A DNA stretch of 64,000 nucleotides. Source: Terfezia claveryi. Taxonomy: Eukaryota; Ascomycota; Pezizomycetes; Pezizales; Pezizaceae. Under the pieces are notes generated by a model. The model was not told the origin of the DNA. It searched no databases and was given only the letters and a program-made list of their open reading frames with translations. The stretch covers positions 1 through 64,000 of the forward strand of contig WHUX01000257.1 of assembly GCA_015179025.1 (NCBI GenBank), given 5' to 3'. The position numbers and the translations under genes are program-made. Positions 54,036 to 64,000 of this stretch are shown here, in pieces. How positions within the stretch are numbered: position 1 is the stretch's first letter; each line of letters starts with the position of its first letter.

Positions 54036-54953
54036 ATGTCACCACCAGACCGCTTCCCTCCCACGCTCCTCTCCTTCAGTCGTCTCTTTCACCGCTCCCA
54101 GTCACGCGCTGGAACGCCGCCACCGCTTATGGAGACCATCCCCCGGCTTGGCGAACATGACCCCGGTCAGAATATCTCAAGAGCCACGGGATCTATAGAA
54201 GGCTCGAGACGGGGGCCATTCTACCAGCTGCCCAAGAAGAAAAAACATCCCCTGTCGGTCGGTGAGGACTGTTTCTCCAACTTCGGAACTGATGTAGTGG
54301 CGCCACCCTGTGTGGCGGAGAGTGCTTGTGACTTTTCTGGCAATATGGTCTCACGGGGGGAAGTGGAGCGGGATACCGAATGTCGAAATTATGGTGTAAA
54401 GGTTGAGGGGGGGACGGACGACGGATCGCAGGGGGAGGCTCCTGAGTTGCCGTTCAGTGCATCCTCATCGGCACTGTCATTTCGTGGCATACACTCTGAT
54501 GAGATGTGCCAGTCCGGACACCGCCTCCCCCGGGTACAAAGTTTCCATTCCGACTGCACCCGGATCGTGTGGCCCTTTCCCGTTCTGCGCAACGAAGAGT
54601 TTAACTCGCTCAGAACATCGCCTATCTCTCCGAGTCACCCTATAGAGTCCCTCACACCAGCCCCTAGAATCATGGTACACTACGGCAGCATCTATTCACT
54701 GGTTTGCAGTCATCTCTACTCGGACTTTCTCCACTCTATCCAGTTACGTGCTCTACCCTCGGTACACCTTACCCTTGCCGCCGTGGGGCAATCGGACTAT
54801 GAGCGATGGCTAGGGGATCATCAGTGCTCCAGGCAGTATTTCACAATGTTGGTTAGCGATCAGGCTGGGTGGGAGTCATTTCTTGAAGGAGTGGAGCATT
54901 GGGTTAGGACTGAGTGTGATGGACTTGTGAGACTAGGAGTAAATATGCATTAG
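54036..54953 (+). CDS. Hypothetical protein, 305 aa, intact
   Basis: ATG at 54,036, no stop until TAG at 54,951. Residues 1-60 are Ser/Pro/Arg-rich, then a low-complexity basic KKKKHPLSVGED and an acidic-Ser region (PELPFSASSSALSF). The last 80 residues look globular: VGQSDYERWLGDHQCSRQYF then TMLVSDQAGWESFLEGVEHW. No signal peptide, membrane segment or known domain was recognised. Codon usage is balanced and free of RIP marks. An earlier in-frame start was not found; the gene could have a spliced 5' exon. Its stop lies only 33 bp before the duplicated Hsp70-flank segment. Confidence 0.6.
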   Translation: MSPPDRFPPTLLSFSRLFHRSQSRAGTPPPLMETIPRLGEHDPGQNISRATGSIEGSRRGPFYQLPKKKKHPLSVGEDCFSNFGTDVVAPPCVAESACDFSGNMVSRGEVERDTECRNYGVKVEGGTDDGSQGEAPELPFSASSSALSFRGIHSDEMCQSGHRLPRVQSFHSDCTRIVWPFPVLRNEEFNSLRTSPISPSHPIESLTPAPRIMVHYGSIYSLVCSHLYSDFLHSIQLRALPSVHLTLAAVGQSDYERWLGDHQCSRQYFTMLVSDQAGWESFLEGVEHWVRTECDGLVRLGVNMH

Positions 54954-54985
54954 CTGTAGCGGGCTTGTGGTTCATAGTTCATTTA

Positions 54986-56050
54986 AGCAAACTGTGCTGT
55001 GGCATCTAACTATATTGCTTATTCGGGCCAACAGTCTAGTATATTGTTTCTAGGATGCAAATATGCAAACGAGTAGATGCAGCCTATAACCTGCCGGTGA
55101 TAATAAAAGTGGTTGGTCTGCTTGATTGCCAATTCAGCTATGTATCGCAGCGAGTCATGTTAGCCAAAAATGTGTCTCTGCTATTTGTTACGGCAGTCTC
55201 TAGCAGGATATATTGATATAGTCCGCCAGTAGAGGATTTCATAATTACCTAGTATTTTGGCTGTCCATTTGCCTTCACAATTCCTTCTTTCGTACGCTAG
55301 AATCTCAAATATACCTCAAAAGACGAAGCGTAGTTCCAAGCTGCCAGCGAATAGCAGGGCTAGGTCAGCTTCTAGGAATAAATCTACATCAACTACAGCA
55401 AGATAGCCCTCAATTATTATTGCAATTGGGTTTGGGACAATATTCTCTAGTATAGCTTGAGTATTAGGCTATTATAACCTTACCTATTAGTAAGTAACTA
55501 CTAAATAGTCTATGAAAATTTAAGTATAATATAGTCAATAATAGAATACATGTAAATTAAAATTAGTCTAACTAGGTATGTTTACTTTTTCCTTTAGACC
55601 TACTTTTGTACTTACTATAATAGAAATATTTCTTTAATAAAATTTCTATTATTCTTTATTATAATAGTAAAGAAGTAAGCTATAAAATAGAACTATATTA
55701 AAAAAAGATCTACTTACCTTAATTAGTTTAAGTTGCTTTTAAAAAGTAATTATAGTATTTTTACTAACTTTTTATAGTAGATTAAAATAAAAAAATTAAA
55801 GAACTACTCTAAAGTTATATTAATAAATCTTACTAATATTTATATAATAATTATAGTAATTTTATAAGAAAAAAAACAAGTAAATTTATGATATATTTAA
55901 CTTTATTATATAAATATATACTTAAAAGTATTTAAAATAGGTTATATTTGTTTTAAAAATAATAAAAAAAAGAAAAAGTAAAGTTAAAGTACTAGTTAAT
56001 AGTACTAGTAATATATAAACCTAGTTTATTTTTATATTAAATATATTATA
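54986..56050 (+). repeat. Second copy of the Hsp70-like 5' region, with graded RIP
   Basis: Inverted relative to 6300-7375. From 54,986 to about 55,390 the two copies are almost identical; from about 55,390 to 56,050 the copy is massively C-to-T and G-to-A mutated, yet exon/intron landmarks remain alignable (ACTAGGTATGTTTACTTTTT against ACCAGGTATGTTCACTTTCC). Similarity fades near 56,050; to 56,220 there is AT-rich DNA only. Confidence 0.88.
55311..56050 (+). pseudogene. Hsp70-like paralogue, 5' third, RIP-inactivated
   Basis: The reading frame is more complete than in the 7-kb copy: an initiator position (ATA at 55,311, from ATG) is in frame with PQKTKRSSKLPANSRARSAS, then one stop, then PSIIIAIGFGTIFSSIA, the ATPase loop with Asp changed to Gly. 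Exons 2 and 3 are recognisable as AT-rich shadows. At about 55,952 it retains two bases (TTATATTTG) that the 7-kb copy lacks (TTACTTG), which restores phase there. It stops at a boundary near 56,050 and is not expressed as protein. Confidence 0.75.
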
Positions 56051-56220
56051 AAAGTATAAAATAAAAGTCTTTTTTCTTTTCTTCTTTAAAATAACTTTAT
56101 ATATATATATATATATATTTAATATATATATCAGTTCAAATTTAGGTCAGCTAACTACAACTAATAAGTATCTACTATATTACAATTTTTTCATTTTCTA
56201 TCTACTTCATATGTCTATTC

Positions 56221-56755
56221 TGTAATATAGGTTCTAGGAATAAGGTGACCAAAGAGTATGCCAGGGCAATAGGAGGGCTAGTGTAAGATATATATAGGAA
56301 TGCTATATATATGACTAGGGGAAGGCTAAGATAGGAGGCAAGGGCAAGATACAAGAGAGGTAGAAAGCAAGGAATACAAGATATGCAAGATACATGGAGG
56401 CAGTTACTATATATATTAAAGAGAGGCAGGTATGCTACAGAGTAGTTTACAGGACAAAACAAGATGAAAAGGGTATACGAGAAAGTATACCTTTCCAGAG
56501 AGAGACGAGGTCTGTATTAGGATATAAGACATTGGATAGAAATCTAATGAGAGGGCAGAGAAACGAAGATATATATACATGATTCTAGGCCAAAGCTATA
56601 GAAAGAATAAGCTTCTTAAGATTTCCATCTTAGAAGCTGAGATAACAATCACTAATTGATAACACCTGAATAAGCCTGTTCAAGTGTCAGAATAGTACAA
56701 CACCTGAACAAGCCTGTTTGAATATTAAATCAAGACTAACAACATAGTTGTAATA
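56221..56755 (-). repeat. 3' LTR of the decayed Ty3 element
   Basis: 535 bp; the ends on the plus strand are TGTAATATAGG and AGTTGTAATA. The LTR start TATTACAACT is a RIP-type version of the TGTCACAACC start of the copy at 553. The adjoining inner sequence retains an AAAGGGAGAAT polypurine tract. Confidence 0.85.
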
Positions 56756-56899
56756 CTATTCTCCCTTTAGGCTAAAGTTCTAGTGACAGAGGCCTAAGTA
56801 CAACAATCGGCAAATCACTACAGGGAATAACAATATAGAAAAACAACTATAAGAATGCAAAGTCACAACTTCAGTTGACTAGGTAAGGCTTCCTAAAGT

Positions 56900-59800
56900 A
56901 TCACTAGTAAAATAGGGTGACCAAATCCTGTGCATTCTCCAAGTCCTTTATAGGTTGCTAGGTAGCCTCCTCATTTCCTAACCATTAGACCTTGTACTGA
57001 ACTTGCCCATAGTACTTCCTAGAGTTAAGTACCTCCTTAACCTTCTATTCCTCTTTACCTGCAATCACTACAGGAGGAGGTGGGGAGTGCTTTTGCCCTA
57101 GAAGGGAATTGTCGGCAGCTGGCTCAATCTCTGAGACATGAACAATCAAATAGTGCTTGATATCTCTGGGAAACCTCAGATGGTAAATATAAGTGCCCAC
57201 AGCCACTAACACCTCATAGAGGCCTAGGAACTTGTGATCTAGCTTATTGGAGGGCCATTCAGTCTAGAAGTGTCTGCTAGAAAGCCACACCTTATCTTTA
57301 GGCTGGTACCTTAGGGCTGGCAACTGTGATCCATTGGTATATTCTACTTGCCTAGCCTAGGCATATCCTAGCTCAGTCTTTAGAGTATAGTAGAGTTCAG
57401 CGATTCCAGCTATGAATTCCTTAGCCGGGGGATGGACTTTCTACAGGGGTGCTAAGGTATCTACAAATTAGGGGTGCCAACCATAATTGGCTAGGAAGGG
57501 ATAGGTTTTCAAGGACTCTGAGAACTGGTTATTGGCAGTAAATTTATATGTTACTGGTAACAAAACCTAGTTGTCCTGCTAGTAATTGATAAAAGCCCTC
57601 AAATATTGCTCCATAGTGGCATTCATCCTCTCCAATTGACTATCTGTCTAGGGGTGGTAAGCTATTAACAGATGAACTTTGATACTCAGAAGTTCATAGA
57701 AGGCTTGCTAGAATTCTGAGGTAAACTGGGGGCCACGGTCAGACATGATCGATTCAGGGAGGCCATGGTACTGGAATACATTATTGAAGTAGAGGTTAGC
57801 TAACTCTGGAGTGGAGCAGGTATTCTAGTAAGGTATAATATATCTTATTTTCATCAACCAGTCTACTACTATCAAGATAGTATTGACCACTATATCTTCT
57901 AGCAATCCTATTATGAAGTCTATGGTTAGATGCAGCCAGAGTCAATCTGGGATATCCAGAGGTTTCAGGGTCCTATATGGGGCATGGTAGACAGGCTTGG
58001 AATGTTTATAAACTTAGCAATTCCATATGTACCATTCTACGTCCTTCTACTGGTCAATCTATGTATATTCTCTAGCTAGTAGCTTTAACATTTTAGCCAT
58101 ATCAAGGTGACCTGCAATTAGGCTGTTATAGTATTCCTTGATTAATTGCAGGTGCAGTTTTCTTTCCAGTATATATTACCATTCGAGGTGGTAGAGGATA
58201 CCCTCCTAGACAGTACACTCAGCCAGAGAAATCTTAGGGTAGTGGCACTAGCCGGAATCTACTGCAGTGATAATATCTTTGGCCAGTGGGTTATCTGCGT
58301 ATACCCTTTTTACCTGTTATTAGAGATCACTTCTAGCATCTACATTGGCCTCGATATCTACAATCTCAGCTTTAGCCTTAACCTCAGCTAAAATATTAGT
58401 GGCCAAATCTAGATTTTCCGGCTTTAGTACTACCTAGTTCTAGTATTTTAGCCTTTTATTCCCCCCCTTGAGGAGATCTCCTAATCTCTTAGTTAGTGCA
58501 TCTAGTTTCCTACCAGCCTTTCCTAGCCGGTACTTGATTTTGAAGTTGAACCGGAATAGGAATTCTGACTACCTAGCCTGCTGGCTATTTAGTAGCTTGG
58601 TAGTTGTGAAGTATTCCAGGTTCTTGTAGTTGAAAAGGACCTCGATAACCTACTTCACTAACCTTAGGTAGGGTCTCCATTCCTCAAAACATTAGGAAGA
58701 AATTATAGTTTGCCTTTAGTGGCATCCAGGGCAGCTGATAGCACCTAATGGTGCTTACTAGTACCTAAGGCACCTAGAAAACAAATAGTACTTGTTTCAT
58801 GAGTACTTTAGGTGCCATTAAAGGCAAACTATAATTCTTTCCTAATAAAGCCTATATAATGGCTATTAATTCCTTATTATAGATCTCATAATTATACTCT
58901 ACTGGGGAGTACTTTTTTACGAAGTATACTACTAGGTGGAGGATGCCGTTATCATTATTCTAGGATAGAATTCTCATAGAGACATAGTTGGAGAGATTGG
59001 TTTCGATGATACACTCCTGTTTAGGGTTGAAATGGGCTAGGATTGGTGCTGAACAGAAGGCTTCCTTGAGGTTCTGGAAGGTAGATTGGGCTTTTGGATT
59101 CTAGTGGAAGGCTCTTTTCGTCAGGTATAAGCCAGCTTCTACCTTCGTTTTTATCAAGTCTGTCAGGGGTGCTGCGATCCTTAAGTATCCCAGAATAAAC
59201 TGGTGGTAGAAGTTGGTAAATCCTAGAAAGGCTTACATATTCTTTAAGTTAGCCAGGGTTTCCTACTCCTAGATTGCAGCAACTTTAGTAGAGTTCATCC
59301 TAATACCTTTGGTGGTAATAATCAACCTCAGATACTTAAACTCATATATATGGAACTCATACTTTTCTAGCTTCAGGTATAATCTAGCCCATTTCAGCTT
59401 GTCCAGCACTTGTCGGACGTAGATCTTATGTTCTACTAGAGTATCCAAGTATATAAGAATATCGTCCAGGTAGGCAGTACAGAATACATTTAGGAAATCC
59501 CACAAGATGTCATTAATAAAGTGCTAGAACGAGGTTGAGGTATTAGTTAGGCTAAAGGGTATTACATTGTACTTGAAGTGAACATATCGTGTCCGGAAGG
59601 TAGTTTTCTACTCCTCTCCTTTAGTGATCCATACCAGGTTGTACACCCCCCTCAGATCCAATTTAGTGAACCACTTTGCTTTGGAGAGCCTAGCTAATAT
59701 CTCCTAAATCAGGGGTAAGGAATACTTGTTTTTAACCATTATCTCATTCAGGCAATGATAATCAATATATAAGCAGAGAGAGCTATCAGGTTTTTTCACG

Positions 59801-60534
59801 AATAACACTGGGGTACCCACTGGGGAAAAGCTATACTGGATAAAGCTCTTATTGGGATTCTCCTCCAAGTACTTCTTCAGAGCCTTCAATTCCAGCCAGG
59901 ACATTCTATAGAGTGGGCTGTATAGAGTGGTCTATCCCTCTACTAGGGGGATCATATAATTATAAGGTTGATGTAGTACTAGCTTCTCTATGGCTTTTTT
60001 AGAGAACAAGTCAATGAATTCATAGTATTCACCTGGAACTATAGACTTCCATTCTTCCTTAGACTATAGCTTATTAATTTTTAGGTTGACTTTACAGATT
60101 GATAAGGTATGGGCTTTCAGCTTGTGCCTTCTAGTAAGGTAAGCAAAAGCTCCTGCTCTAATGAGGTTAATATCGAGAGGTTTTAGTAAGGGGGTCTCTA
60201 CTACCACCTAGCTAGAGTCCTCTACTAGGGGTCGTAGAGTACATAATCCTTTAATGGTAGTCTATAGGGCACTACAGTGCTTCTCGCAATACTTGCTGTT
60301 GAAGTTTAAGGTATAAGAGCCAAAGTTATTGGAGATATCATGCATTCGGAGCTAGGGGATCCGTAAAATAATAGGGTATTTGAGCTTAGTCATAAATATA
60401 GGGAGGCTTTCCAAATAATCTCCAGTAGCACTAGGTAGGTATGCAAGATCGGTAATAGCCCCAGAAGAGATAGGGTGGCAATCAATATCAACAATAAGTT
60501 TATTTGTATTAGGTATACTAGGTGCACCTGGCAC
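56900..60534 (-). pseudogene. Ty3 pol remnant: protease tail, RT, RNase H, integrase, chromodomain
   Basis: From high to low coordinates: protease tail SLPIFMTKLKYPIILRIPWL (60,352-60,534), RT with [20 protein letters not shown] (59,704-59,904) and CTAYLDDILIYLD (59,269-59,505; catalytic DD kept), RNase [18 protein letters not shown] split by the MITE, decayed integrase, and a chromodomain (KVKEVLNSRKYYGQVQYKV, about 56,930-57,060) that parallels the frame at 164-364. Many TAG/TAA stops. The polyprotein order is complete apart from the truncated 5' end. Confidence 0.85.
58691..58846. mobile_element. MITE with 33-bp terminal inverted repeats inside RNase H
   Basis: ATTAGGAAGAAATTATAGTT at the left and its complement ending TAATTCTTTCCTAAT at the right pair over about 33 bp with two mismatches; an inner AGGTGCC/GGCACCT-type stem adds to the fold. 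It splits the RNase H codons between an ALA-PHE and GLU-GLU-TRP-ARG-PRO-TYR in an otherwise co-linear reading. Flanks are A-rich (CAAAAC / AAAGCC), so a target duplication of 3-4 A is likely but not certain. No other copy in the window. Confidence 0.8.
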
Positions 60535-61500
60535 TCTATTGTAGAACTAAGCCTTGTAATGTACTAGTATTTCGAGTACCCTTCCTAGTATACCTTTGGT
60601 GCTTCCAACTCTTTGAACCACTTTATTACCTGTATACTGTTTTTATCATAGTATCTATACATACCTCTTTCCCCATAACATCTCAGTATTATCTACTTTA
60701 CTAAGTTTCTAATCCAATATTGTATGTTCTCTATATTCTACTTCAGCCTTACTTCTCTTCTACTCCTACCTCTATCTCTTAACTTTGCAAGCATGTATTG
60801 TCTCTTTGTATTCTCCTGTATTCACCCAACTTATTCTTCTTCTTTTCCTATTGTCACTCACATATCTCACCATCACAACTCGATATGCACACAATCTGCT
60901 CCTTAAAGTTACACCTCCCATCCAATGTCTTCCTGGCTTGAACTTCTTCCTATTATCATTATGATATTTCTAATTCGATATATCATATTCCTAAGTTTCC
61001 CTTCCTACAATTCTCCTTCTGAAGTTTTTAATATGACATATCATTTTTCTAAGTTCCCCTTCTTAACAATTGCTCTTTTGATGCTTGTGATTTAATTTAT
61101 CTTCATTCTAAATCGATTACTCATTCTTGGCATAAATACAAGGTTTTCTTTGTTTAACTTCATTTTTCTATGATTAAAAAACATATTCCGAACCTCATAG
61201 CCACACCTATAAACTACTACTAAATGAAATCCAATGCATTATATCCTCCTCTCTCTCACCTGATTATATTCATATCCCAGCTACAAATTACTTAGTAACA
61301 AAAAGGACAGTAAGAGAAATATGTAGAGAAAAATATGTAGAGTCAAACATAGAGCGAAACAAGCAAGTAATAAGACAAAAAGAACTAAAACTGACCGACA
61401 AGAAAAACAAAACCAATTGCTATATGGAGATAGAATAATCTGAGAACTGATCTAGGAAAACCCTTCCTCCCCATACTATATTCGCTTCTAGTCCCTATTC
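60535..61500. other. Pyrimidine-rich non-coding stretch
   Basis: T/C-rich plus strand with TCTCTCT and TTCTCCTT runs. Open frames on plus are Leu/Ser/Phe-rich by composition. Two imperfect copies of an ATGACATATCATTTTTCTAAG-type segment (near 60,970 and 61,030) are visible. No gene supported. Confidence 0.45.
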
Positions 61501-61511
61501 GATATCTTCAG

Positions 61512-61910
61512 TTACTCTATATCTGCTCCGTCAAAATTAATGTCCAAATCCCCACTCCTGCTGTCTAAATCTCTACCTTCTTCCTCTATATCTCCACTCT
61601 CCTCCAGTTCATTATCAACAATTAGGTCCAATGGCCCTGCCAACTCTATAGAAGAATCTCTTAATTGGCTCCCTTCATGATGGCATTTGTATGCTAGTAT
61701 ATTCAATCTGTCATATAAGTGCTCTAGCTCCTTTCTCAATTCTACCTTATATTTGGCTTCAACTTCGACCTATAATATGTCAATGGGTTCTCGTTCTAAA
61801 ATCCTTACTTGAGCTACAATTCGACATACCAGGTCAGCCTTGATGTTATATATAATAAGCTCCTGTATTACTTTTGGATATATCTCCCATGTATTCTTGA
61901 GTCTCTCATA
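61512..61910 (-). pseudogene. Coiled-coil/acidic fragment (gag-like by position)
   Basis: Read minus from about 61,910: RLKNTWEIYPKVIQELIIYN, then IVAQVRILEREPIDIL, a TAG near 61,772, then EAKYKVELRKELEHLYDRLN and an acidic tail (ELEESGDIEEEGRDLDSRSG) to the stop at 61,512. The whole is open but for that stop. It begins just inside a 29-bp inverted repeat that resembles a polypurine tract plus LTR tip. No domain is recognised; a retroelement gag N-terminus or an unrelated cytoplasmic coiled-coil protein are both possible. Confidence 0.4.
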
Positions 61911-61912
61911 TA

Positions 61913-61941
61913 TACTGTACCAAAAAGGGGGATGTTATCGC
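61913..61941 (+). repeat. Left half of perfect 29-bp inverted repeat
   Basis: TACTGTACCAAAAAGGGGGA followed by TGTTATCGC; the exact complement is at 63,859-63,887. The pair encloses the second palindromic element and its tandem repeats. Confidence 0.9.
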
Positions 61942-62089
61942 TCGGGTGGTGATTCCGCTTCTCTATGAATACCAAGAGCACTATCTGGGTGACTGAACTT
62001 TATCAGCCTTACGAATAAAGTTAGGTCATACCACATACTTCCGAGAATACCACAGCAATCCTGGATAGCAATAACTCCGTAGTTTGGTG

Positions 62090-63345
62090 AGACCTGAAGT
62101 TGGTTAAATAAAATAGTGGTGTAATGTTAATACACGAAGTTGGTTAAATAAAATAGCAGTGTAATATTGATATACGAAGTTGGTCAAATATAATATCACT
62201 CTTTTACTCACTCTAATACTCGCTCTAATACTCACTCTAATACTCGCTACAACACTCACTCTAATACTCGCTCTAATACTCGCTCTAATAATCACTCTAA
62301 TACTCGCTCTAATACTCACTCTAATACTTGCTGTAATATACCTTAGAAATTTTATAAGACATTGGATAAACAGCAAAGGAAAAAAGCATGAGTAAGCGAA
62401 GTATAGATACCGGAAAATAATAGTGGCCAAGCCCGATTGCCAAGGCCGACAATATAGACTTTCCGAAGACTATGAGATAACTTGAATGGATAATAAGAGA
62501 GGTAGCATGATAGTGCTCAGCCCCGCTCAGCCCACTGTCACGCGAGGGTGATATACTACTCAATGCCTAACCTGGTAATAGTCATATTGGGAAATCGTAG
62601 TCGTAGTACTGCGATATATATGGAGTTCAGCTTTGTGAAATGTATCGCAGGAAGTTATGCCTTCACGGCCTATATATATATATCTAAGAAACTCATGCAT
62701 TCTAGGCTTATATATATACACTTATGCATGGAATTCATGCATTCGAGGCTTATATATATATATTCATGGATTTCATGCTTTCACAATCTCTAGATATGCA
62801 TGGAATTCATACTTTCGCAGCCTCTATGCATTTAAGCCTCGAATGCATGAGTTTCTTGGATATATATAAATAGGCAGTGAAGGCATAACTTCCTACGATA
62901 CATATCATAAAGCGTGAACTCCATACCTACATATCATAGTACTACGACTACGATTTCCCAATATAACTATTACCAGGTTAGGCATTGAGTAGTACTGCAC
63001 CCACGCGCGATAGTGGGCTGAGCGGGGCTGAGCACTGTCATGCCACCCCATCTTATTTTCCATTATCTCATTGTCTCCGGAAAGTCTATATTGTCGGCCT
63101 TGGCAATCGGGCGTGGCAACTATAGTTTTCCTGTATATATACCTTCCCCCCTCGCACCTTTTCCCTTTGCTCTTTATCCAATGTCTTGTATGATTTCCAA
63201 AGTAAATTAGGGCAAGTATTAGAGTGTGTATTAGAGCGAGTATTGTAGCGAGTATTAGAGCGAGTATTAGAGCGAGTGTTGTAATAAGATTAGAGCGAGT
63301 ATTAGAGCGAGTGTTGTAGCGAGTATTAGTACGCTGTATATACTA
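62090..63345. mobile_element. Second member of the palindromic element family
   Basis: Arms inverted about 62,774; GTCATATTGGGAAATCG (62,581) pairs with 62,951-62,967. From outside in: a CTCTAATACTCG minisatellite (62,205-62,335 / 63,208-63,330), a segment like that of the 44-48 kb element (GGCCGACAATATAGACTTTC, GGGAAATCGTAGTCG), and a central TATATATATA + CATGCATTC repeat. By eye about 80 % like the first member. Arms are partly degraded. Two and a half copies of a GAAGTTGGTTAAATAAAATA unit precede it (62,096-62,200). Confidence 0.78.
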
Positions 63346-63393
63346 TTATAATTAGTGAATAAAATGAATATTTCCATTGTACATATTCTCGAT

Positions 63394-63525
63394 CTGAAGT
63401 TTGCTCTGAAATCTGCTCCGAAATCTGCTCCGGAATCTGCTCCGAAATCTGCTCCAAAATCTGCTCCGAAATTTGCTCCGAAATCTGCTACAAAATCTGC
63501 TCTGAAATCTTCTCTAGTGCCAAGA
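63394..63525. repeat. 12-bp minisatellite (AAATCTGCTCCG)
   Basis: About ten units of GAAATCTGCTCC with single-base variants. The repeat keeps a Lys-Ser-Ala-Pro frame open, which is not treated as a gene. Confidence 0.9.
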
Positions 63526-63589
63526 TTCCAGAGCTGTTAGCGTGTGCATAGCCTGTTCTTGCATGGTTATAAGCTGCATTTTAGCACTA

Positions 63590-63740
63590 CCATATTGCAA
63601 CGGTATTCTTGACAATATAATAGCGACCATTTTTAGTCTCCACAATACTTACTAAAGCAATGGTATTTTAGACAACACGGTGGCGAACATTTTAGTCTCC
63701 ACAATACTTACTAAAGCAACAGTATTCTAGACAATGCGTA
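63590..63740. repeat. 60-bp tandem repeat, about 2.5 units
   Basis: Each unit contains GGTATTxTxGACAA, GGCGAACATTTTTAGTC-like and TCCACAATACTTACTAAAGC blocks (starts near 63,598, 63,658 and 63,718). The remainder to 64,000 shows only the right half of the 29-bp inverted repeat. Confidence 0.85.
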
Positions 63741-63858
63741 CTATGTACTTCGCGACGCCACTAAAATAAAGTTGTCTTATGTATACGGAAATAAATAGGA
63801 GTTGCCGACTAATATTAAAGTATCCACAATAACATAGGAACGTGACAGCACTGCTCGT

Positions 63859-63887
63859 GCGATAACATCCCCCTTTTTGGTACAGTA
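63859..63887 (-). repeat. Right half of perfect 29-bp inverted repeat
   Basis: Exact complement of 61,913-61,941. Read minus it is CAAAAAGGGGGA then TGTTATCGC, which looks like a polypurine tract followed by an LTR start. Confidence 0.9.
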
Positions 63888-64000
63888 CTTATTTCATGTT
63901 AGTCATTTTCTAATGCAGTGAGAACTTTTGCCCCTTATTATAGGTCATGTATAACTTATATCAAGTAGTCTCCTATTTAAACTCCTGCATCACTAGAACA

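Larger units (their letters stand above)
56221..60534 (-). mobile_element. Decayed Ty3/chromovirus element, 5'-truncated
   Basis: The minus-strand copy of the family at 1-1073. LTR at 56,221-56,755; internal region 56,756 to about 60,534, where similarity to gypsy protease ends abruptly and unrelated pyrimidine-rich DNA begins, so gag, the protease start and the 5' LTR are missing. Mutations are mostly C-to-T or G-to-A. A MITE interrupts RNase H at 58,691-58,846. Confidence 0.85.

Noticed and set aside
62104..62430. A 108-codon minus frame and a 71-codon plus frame of Ile/Leu/Arg/Ser repeats.
   Set aside because: Produced by the CTCTAATACTCG 12-bp minisatellite.

Overview
The window looks like a repeat-dense, gene-poor stretch of a filamentous ascomycete genome. 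The signs are short introns (about 47 to 92 nt) with GTATGT/GTAAGT-like donors, a fungal-type Hsp70-like gene, chromodomain-bearing Ty3 retrotransposons, Tad/I-like LINEs, and long AT-rich blocks whose transposon frames are broken mainly by TAG/TAA stops with strong CpG depletion. That pattern fits repeat-induced point mutation (RIP) or a related cytosine-methylation mutator. No rRNA, tRNA or CRISPR array was recognised. All similarities were judged by eye.

Layout. 1-1073: 3' end of a Ty3/chromovirus element with its LTR. 1.1-4.5 kb: non-coding with small repeats and a TA-flanked MITE. 4.5-7.0 kb: a multi-exon Hsp70-like pseudogene (minus). 8.2-17.5 kb: a pogo-like end and two minus-strand LINEs, one nearly full length. 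19,163-29,523: a complete 10.4-kb Ty3 element with matching LTRs, a probable 5-bp target duplication, a solo LTR nested in its 5' LTR, and an extra zinc-knuckle block between RNase H and integrase. 29.5-35.8 kb: coding-like scraps, a duplicated segment and a solo LTR with a perfect 5-bp target duplication. 36,118-37,524: an intact 468-residue gene with an exact internal duplication, preceded by a tandemly duplicated leader. 38-49.2 kb: a satellite/minisatellite region holding a 4-kb palindromic element into which a second 1.3-kb palindrome has inserted. 49.4-54.0 kb: LINE pieces and small frames. 54,036-54,953: an intact 305-residue orphan gene. 54,986-56,050: a partly RIP-mutated second copy of the start of the Hsp70-like gene. 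56,221-60,534: a decayed minus-strand Ty3 element of the same family as the one at the left edge, carrying a MITE inside its RNase H region. 61.5-64 kb: a coiled-coil fragment and a second member of the palindromic family, enclosed by a perfect 29-bp inverted repeat.

Only two long frames look intact (36,118-37,524 and 54,036-54,953). Most of the rest is mobile-element history: nested insertions, paired solo LTRs and palindromes. The strongest candidates for something undescribed are the palindromic element family (44,150-48,210 and 62,090-63,345), the nested 1.3-kb palindrome with a readable empty site, and the 468-residue coiled-coil gene.
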